From: Macrocybe gigantea
Taxonomy: Eukaryota; Basidiomycota; Agaricomycetes; Agaricales; Callistosporiaceae
NCBI GenBank assembly: GCA_011319805.1
Contig: SJRY01000270.1
Span: forward strand, 310,001-374,000
Direction: 5' to 3'
DNA: 64,000 bases
In this document: positions 58,863 to 64,000 of the stretch, in pieces
Position numbering within the stretch: the first letter of the stretch is position 1
How the letters are laid out: the number at the start of each line of letters is the position of its first letter
Translations under genes and position numbers: made by a program
Notes under the pieces: model-generated
The model's input: the letters and a program-made list of their open reading frames with translations, nothing else
What the model was told of the DNA's origin: nothing
Databases searched by the model: none

Positions 58863-60437
58863 AGTGCTGACTGTATCGTGTGTCATAAAGTCGGCGCTAG
58901 TTGAATTGGCGTCACGACGAGCAGGATAGACAACGTCTCTACGCTCCTCCTGTCCGCGAGGTGGATGAATAGAATGTGACTTTCGTATTTAGAGTCTGCA
59001 TACTGCTTTTGTATCGCTAGAGGCGTGGAACGTTAGGCTAGCGTAATATGGGGTATTCGATACCTTGTTGACATCTTGACGGACTGCGCAGATGGACAGC
59101 AATGGCCATGCGGAAAGGCCTGATCATCTGTAGCATGTCTTTTTGAGTGCCCGTGACATGTGTTGTGCTTTCAGCGCTTGAACGTTAGCCCTTCGAACAT
59201 AGAGACAAAGGAATCACAGTGGTCTAGATTTACATTAGGCTGAAACGGGCTGGTTCAAAACAGCCTGCATTGTATACATATTTCATCACTCTACGAAACT
59301 ACAGTCACATTTACTTATCAACTCGTTAGCGAAACAGAAATGGTCATATTGACAGTTGAAACGAGATGATGTATCTAGCGGGAGAAAAGTAAATCCGCAT
59401 GAAAGGAGATGAAGAGATGGCGAGGACGCATATATACAGCTACTGTACAAATTGAAGTTCCATGCTATGATACGTTCAGATTAAAATTCGGCGAGGAGGA
59501 CAGTTAACGTATCATAGAAAGCGAGAGACGAAAAGGATAAAGCGCAAGAAAGGTTACAACTAAGACGTCAGAGTCTGAAGCAGTGCGACAGCAAGGGTAA
59601 AAACGATGAGTATCAATCATGATGGATATCACGGCCCGAGCGTAAGAAAAATGTGATATCATCCGTGCACACCAGGGTCACGAGCCGGGCTTGAGCGGAT
59701 GACCATCAACACTGCCGGGCATCGTGGAGGTCCTAGACGTGGCGTGCCGGGCTCCAGGCTGTCAGATGTACGTGAAAATGTTGGTTCGTAGTGACAGTGC
59801 CAACAGCGGTGAGAAAGGGCGCGCCTGAGAAGCAGGACGATGTCGAGCAGCGAGAATTGTTGAAGGCAAAATTTAGGGACCATCGGAGGATAGGCGTGGG
59901 GGAATAGGAGCGGGAAATAGACTGCGGGGAAGCGGAGTATGAGATGCGACGGGCGATGCAAAACCGGGAAGGCATGACGATATGAGAGATGTAGAGAGAT
60001 GACGCAAGAAATGCTGGATCGTAGAGAACGCATAAGCTGAAAGAACCTGTGGACCGAAAGGAGGTAAGCGACATGATGAGATCAAGGACAGAAGATTGGT
60101 TAGATTGGCAGATGAATAGAGTGCTAGAAGACAAAGGCTGCGACGAGTACGTAATTGAAACAAAGGGAGTTGTCGGCGAAAACGCTCCCGCACGGGAATT
60201 GGGCTTGACAAGGGACCACTTGAAACGTGGCAACGGGCCGGAGAGCGGAGAGCGGAAAGGGAAGGCAAGATGGTGATACATATAATGAATAGATGTGTCT
60301 ACTGAGTACAATGGTGCTTGCGAAGGAAATTATACAGATAATGAATGTAAAAGATAACGTTTTAGACTCACCGAGATACAACATACACCGAGTGAAGGTA
60401 TGAAAGGAGAAATGGAATGGTAGTGGACAGTGAATGA
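58863..60437. other. Long gene-free, strand-asymmetric region
   Basis: About 1.6 kb with no convincing frame. From about 59380 to 60430 the plus strand is markedly purine-rich (long GA stretches), so minus-strand frames there are Ser/Pro/Leu-rich artefacts. Part of it should be the 3' UTR of the G alpha gene. Confidence 0.5.
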
Positions 60438-61836
60438 TCATAGGATTCCAGAATCCTTGAGAGCGTTTTGCAAAATGGTTTCCTTTACTGCCGCAAAGAC
60501 AAGTCTGATATTGGTAGTGTCGGTTGCTTGGGTCAAACTGAAATGGACGGTGGAATCAGCAACTATCAAACGAAAAAAAAGGCAACGGATGAAGTACTGA
60601 GGGTAGACGCTCAACCGTGCCCTATTGGTCTGCATGAATCGCCAAAGAATGTACTTTGCGGCTTTGTTGATATCCGTGCCGCCCGTATATTCTGGAAAGT
60701 AGCGCTCAAGGGGCACCTTTGCGAGCTTGCTCTTGAAAACATCAATCTTGTTCAAAAATAGGATGATGGAGGTCCTCAAGAACCAGCGCGAGTTGATGAC
60801 GGATTCAAAGAGAACCAGAGATTCGGCCATGCGATTCTGTGATGGAAATTGAGAATGGTGCATTCGGGGAACAAAGGAGCACATACTTGAGACTTTTCCT
60901 CAAGCAGGACTTGATCGTATTCGCTGAGCGCGGTGCAGAATATGATAGATGTAACGCTCTCAAAGCAATGTATCCATTTTTTACGTTCCGACCGCTGACC
61001 GCCGACGTCAAACATGTGTATTCTGAGTTTGACAGTCAGTGATAGGGTAAGGCGGAGGCGGACAGGACACGCACGACAGCTGTCCCATAGTAAAGCGGGT
61101 CTCTGTTATGGCGAGGCTGCGCAGTCGGGCTCTCAGGACGTCGGTCTCGTTGGGAAGATAACCCGGGGTTCCTATTCGGAGGACTTCGCTAAAGAAGCTG
61201 AAGCGGTATTAGCGACGAGGGGAAGTGGGAATATGTTTGGCTCACTACGGAGCGCTGTCCATCAAGTAAAACTCGCTCGAATGCTCGTCCATGACCTTTG
61301 GAATGATGGGGTCGTTCCAGACCTGGTGTATGGCTTCTGCGATCTCGGGCGAGAAGTATGGGTTGGTAGCTGAGGCGCCTGGGACGGAGTCGAGACGATA
61401 GTCTAGGATCTTTTCGGCGAGGGCGCGGTTAGAGTACTCGACACATTCTAAACCGATCTTGCGCATGTAGACGACGACAGCTTGGGCGGAATCGAGGACG
61501 TTTTTGTAGACGATCGGACGCCATTCTGCAAGCTCTGAGGGCGAATATCCGTTTTGGTGGATGATCTTCATCTGCTTGACGATGGTGCTCTTGCCGGATT
61601 CACCAGAGCCTTGACGGAAAGGCAAGGGGTTAGGAGCGCGGCGCGTAAACGGGTGAAAGACAGAGCAATGAGAGTGGGGAAGGTTGAAGAGAGGAACGAG
61701 GGCGAGAAGACGCACCGAGAAGTAGGATCTTGCACTCGCGCTTGAACCTCCTATGGTCCTCCTCGATCTGCTTGTCGATGAGGTCGGACTTTTGCTTCTC
61801 GGCGCGGTCCTGGGCGGTGGAGACGCAGCCTCCCAT
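60438..61836 (-). CDS. Heterotrimeric G-protein alpha subunit
   Basis: From ATG 61836 leftward the N-terminus MGGCVST carries a myristoylation Gly and palmitoylation Cys, followed by the [12 protein letters not shown] helix and strand. An intron separates this from P-loop [15 protein letters not shown]. The helical domain follows ([46 protein letters not shown]), then switch I region [17 protein letters not shown], switch [85 protein letters not shown] and C-terminus KDSGIL at stop 60438. It couples receptors to mating, nutrient or cAMP signalling. The switch I threonine that binds Mg (TKTTG) is Leu here (LRSLA), and the Cys in TCAT is Gln. The length is normal for the family. Confidence 0.92.
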
Positions 61837-62070
61837 TATGTTCGTGGTAGAGTCTGGGGCGAGTGGGGCGACGAGGAGGAGAAAGAGAGGGCCGCCAGCG
61901 GGGAGGACGGGGAGGACGGTGAGGATTAAAGAAAAGTGGCGGAGTGACCACGAGGCACCGTAATTATTCCAGATCGGGCAACTGAACCGAACTGGTTCGG
62001 CACTGGGGTTGGCCGAGTTTCGATAATCCAGGCCGCCCGCTCTGTCGTTTTTGTCCGCTGCCCCGCCCGC
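61837..62070. promoter_or_regulatory. Divergent promoter, G alpha / importin beta-3
   Basis: Only 234 bases separate the two start codons, so regulatory signals must be shared or closely packed. The sequence is GC-rich with GGCGG and GGAGGA runs and no TATA box. Confidence 0.5.
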
Positions 62071-64000
62071 ATGGAATCCGTCGTCCCGCCAGAGATCAGC
62101 GCCGAGCTCACCCAAATCCTTTCGAATCTCGTCCTCGGCGACAACGACATTCGCGCAAAGTGAGTTCAACGTCGAGCAATAAGGCATTCTCGTTCCTCAT
62201 CGTCGTAAACAGTGCAGAAAAGGCCGTCAACGACCGCCTCGAGCACACCCCGGAGCTCTATCTGCTCGCGCTCGCCCAATTCGCCATCACAGCCGACACC
62301 GAAGTGGTCAGCCGCGTCCAGATCGTGCCCCTTCGTCGCTGATCTTCGCCCTAGATGCGCTCTTTCTCGCTAGTCCTTCTCCGTCGGCTGCTATTCCGTC
62401 CCGCACCCTCGTCTCATGGCCCACAGCTCCCGCACGTCGCCACCCGCCTTACGCTCTACGACCATCTGTCATCCCAGTCGCTCTCCACCCTAGAGCGCCT
62501 GCTCTTGCACTCACTCTCTCACGAACCTGCGCCCGTCGTCCGCCGGAAGAGCGTCGACACCGTCTGCGACGTCGCGAACCAGGGCATGGTACGCGGAAAA
62601 CCTTGGCATGCCCTCCAGGCACAAGTCTTCAGCATGTCCCAGGCTCAGGGAGGCGGCGGCGGCACTGGTGGTGCAGGCCAACGCGAGAGCGCCTATCGCG
62701 TTTTTGCTGGATGTCCCAACCTCGTCATGGACCTCCAGACTGATGTCGTCGTCAACGTCTTCCAGCGCGGTCTACAGGACGGCTACAGCGTCGACGTAGG
62801 CCCTGTCTCTTTCCAGTTCTCTGTTCCAGATTCTCACACGCGCTATCGTAGGTCCGCCATGCGGCATTGCTGGCCTCCGTGGCCTACCTCACAGCTGCCG
62901 ATCCCGCACAAATATCCCAGGCTCGCTCTCTTCTATACCCCATGCTAGACACACTCCCTCAACTCGCCCAAAACTTGTCTCAGCCTGCCAACACGTCCTC
63001 CGGCTCCTCGTTCTCAAATTACCACCACCTCTCGACTTTTCTCTCAGAGCTTCTTCCTCTTTGCTCCGCTCATCCGACCTTGTTCGAACCTCACCTTCCC
63101 GCCCTTCTCAGCTTTCTCCCCTCCCTCATTCTTGCGCCCGTCGACTGTGGACCCACCCCCACCGTCGGCAGACCCTTCCCGACCTCGAACGGGAGCAACG
63201 GTACTCGACAGGGCGCGTTCGTGTTTCCCCCTCCATTGCCCACCAACGCTGCCTCCACATCCCCGCAAGCTTCGTCTTTTCAGACCCACGATAGCGAGAA
63301 GAAGACCTGCGACAGACTCTCCGTCTCAGCGCCATGGAGTTTATGATCACCCTCTCCGAGGCCAGGCCAAATATGGTCCGGAAGGTTCCCGGTTGGGTAG
63401 AGATCATCGTCCGTTCCTGCCTCGAGGCGATGGGTGAGATTGACGAGGAAGAGTCTGGTGGCTTGGAGGGCTGGCTGAAAGAAGACGTATGTTCAGCCCT
63501 CATTTATCACAGACGCGAGCTCACGCCCTGTTCTAGCCCTCTGCGAATTCCACCTCATCCGATACGGAATCGCCGCCAGCACTCTACGAGCAATCTCTCG
63601 ATCGACTGGCGTGCGCGATGGGCGGTCGAGCAGTCCTGCCCCCAGCTTTTCAGTATATACCTTCCATGCTCGCGAGCTACGATTGGCGTGTCAGACACGC
63701 AGGTCTGATGGCCATCGCGGCCATTGCTGAAGGCACCGGTAAGGTTCGTCTGGTCATGGCCGTCATTTTTGTTCACGCTGGCGCTAAACACACGCCAGGT
63801 CATGCAAAACGAACTCGGGAAAATCGTAGAGTGAGATCCTCGTTCTCTCCGATAGACCACTTGCTGAGACTCGCATCCCTAGCCTCGTCACTCCCATGTT
63901 CAAGGACTCGCATCCGAGAGTCCGTTATGCCGCATGCCAATGCGTGTACGTATTCCTCCGCTCCAGGTGTCGCTTTCATCCTGACTCTCGACCAGTGGAC
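62071..64000 (+). CDS. Importin subunit beta-3 (karyopherin, PSE1/KAP121/IPO5 type), 3' truncated by the window
   Basis: From ATG 62071: PPEISAELTQILSNLVLGDNDIRA|KAEKAVNDRLEHTPELYLLALAQF, then RLLFRP, LYDHLSSQSLSTLERLLLHSL, VVRRKSVDTVCDVANQGM, RESAYRVFAGCPNLVMDLQTD, VRHAALLASVAYLTAAD, SAMEFMITLSEARPNMVRKVPGW, LPPAFQYIPSMLASYDWRVRHAGLMAIAAIAEG, and at the edge VTPMFKDSHPRVRYAACQC. The HEAT-repeat order and the ITLSEA.P.MVRK and WRVRHAGLMAIAAIAEG segments are those of importin beta-3, which carries ribosomal proteins and other cargo into the nucleus with Ran-GTP. Short introns near 62161, 62307, 62580, 62800, 63487, 63743 and 63944 are implied. The full protein should be about 1,100 residues, so about half is here. 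Confidence 0.85.

Noticed and set aside
1..64000. CRISPR arrays, rRNA, tRNA genes or insertion sequences
   Set aside because: I saw no regularly spaced short repeats, no rRNA-like blocks, no convincing cloverleaf with a GTTCGAATC-like T arm, and no transposase or reverse transcriptase motifs. A tRNA scan could still find one I missed.

Overview
The window looks like nuclear DNA of a mushroom-forming basidiomycete (Agaricomycetes). Nearly every recognisable gene is split by introns of about 50-90 bases with GT..AG ends and internal CTGAC/CTAAC-like branch sites. Many families are typical of or abundant in that group: an A-T-R adenylate-forming reductase, HNH-domain proteins, Kre9-like secreted proteins, a DUF6593-type protein, tyrosinase, laccase and a CFEM protein. 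All names come from reading translations by eye; no search was run.

Layout. 1-5.3 kb: an intact kinase-like gene with a TM anchor (copy A) and a decayed tandem relative (copy B). 5.6-6.3 kb: small putative membrane protein. 7.0-9.5 kb: bestrophin-type channel. 10.0-12.5 kb: DHA2-type MFS transporter. 13.4-15.7 kb: two tandem paralogs of a lineage-specific family, the distal one broken. 16.7-20.7 kb: adenylate-forming reductase. 21.5-23.0 kb: HNH protein. 23.1 kb: Kre9-like fragment. 24.6-26.2 kb: single-pass membrane protein. 26.8-27.4 kb: secreted QxW lectin. 27.8-28.9 kb: aldo/keto reductase. 29.9-31.4 kb: F-box protein. 31.6-32.8 kb: SRPK-like pseudokinase. 34.3-35.5 kb: tyrosinase. 35.8-36.4 kb: DUF6593-like protein. 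36.5-38.9 kb: two more kinase-like copies, one of them an inverted near-duplicate of copy A and both dead. 39.9-40.6 kb: possible secreted protein. 41.2-42.1 kb: exosome subunit RRP46. 42.4-46.5 kb: Argonaute, divergent from RRP46. 46.6-47.3 kb: small conserved protein. 48.1-50.2 kb: decayed laccase. 52.0-52.4 kb: second Kre9-like gene. 53.6-54.3 kb: CFEM protein. 54.4-55.3 kb: peroxiredoxin-like AhpC/TSA protein. 55.4-57.8 kb: large Ser-rich coiled-coil protein. 58.3-58.9 kb: secreted protein. 60.4-61.8 kb: G-protein alpha subunit, divergent from an importin beta-3 gene that runs off the right edge.

Housekeeping genes (RRP46, G alpha, importin) sit to the right of about 41 kb. The left half is accessory in character: duplicated kinase-like genes, secondary-metabolism-type enzymes, secreted proteins and pseudogenes. 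The MFS transporter and the adenylate-forming reductase lie 4 kb apart and could serve one metabolite. The Argonaute is the only gene-silencing component seen.

Two themes deserve attention. First, a kinase-like family has spread and decayed here, including an inverted duplication about 34 kb apart that carries noncoding flanks. Second, several well conserved genes (MFS, reductase, HNH, F-box, Argonaute) each carry single-base frame breaks, most of them apparent one-base deletions, some in homopolymers. These could be assembly errors or early pseudogenes. Exon limits quoted to the base were checked for phase by hand; other limits are approximate.
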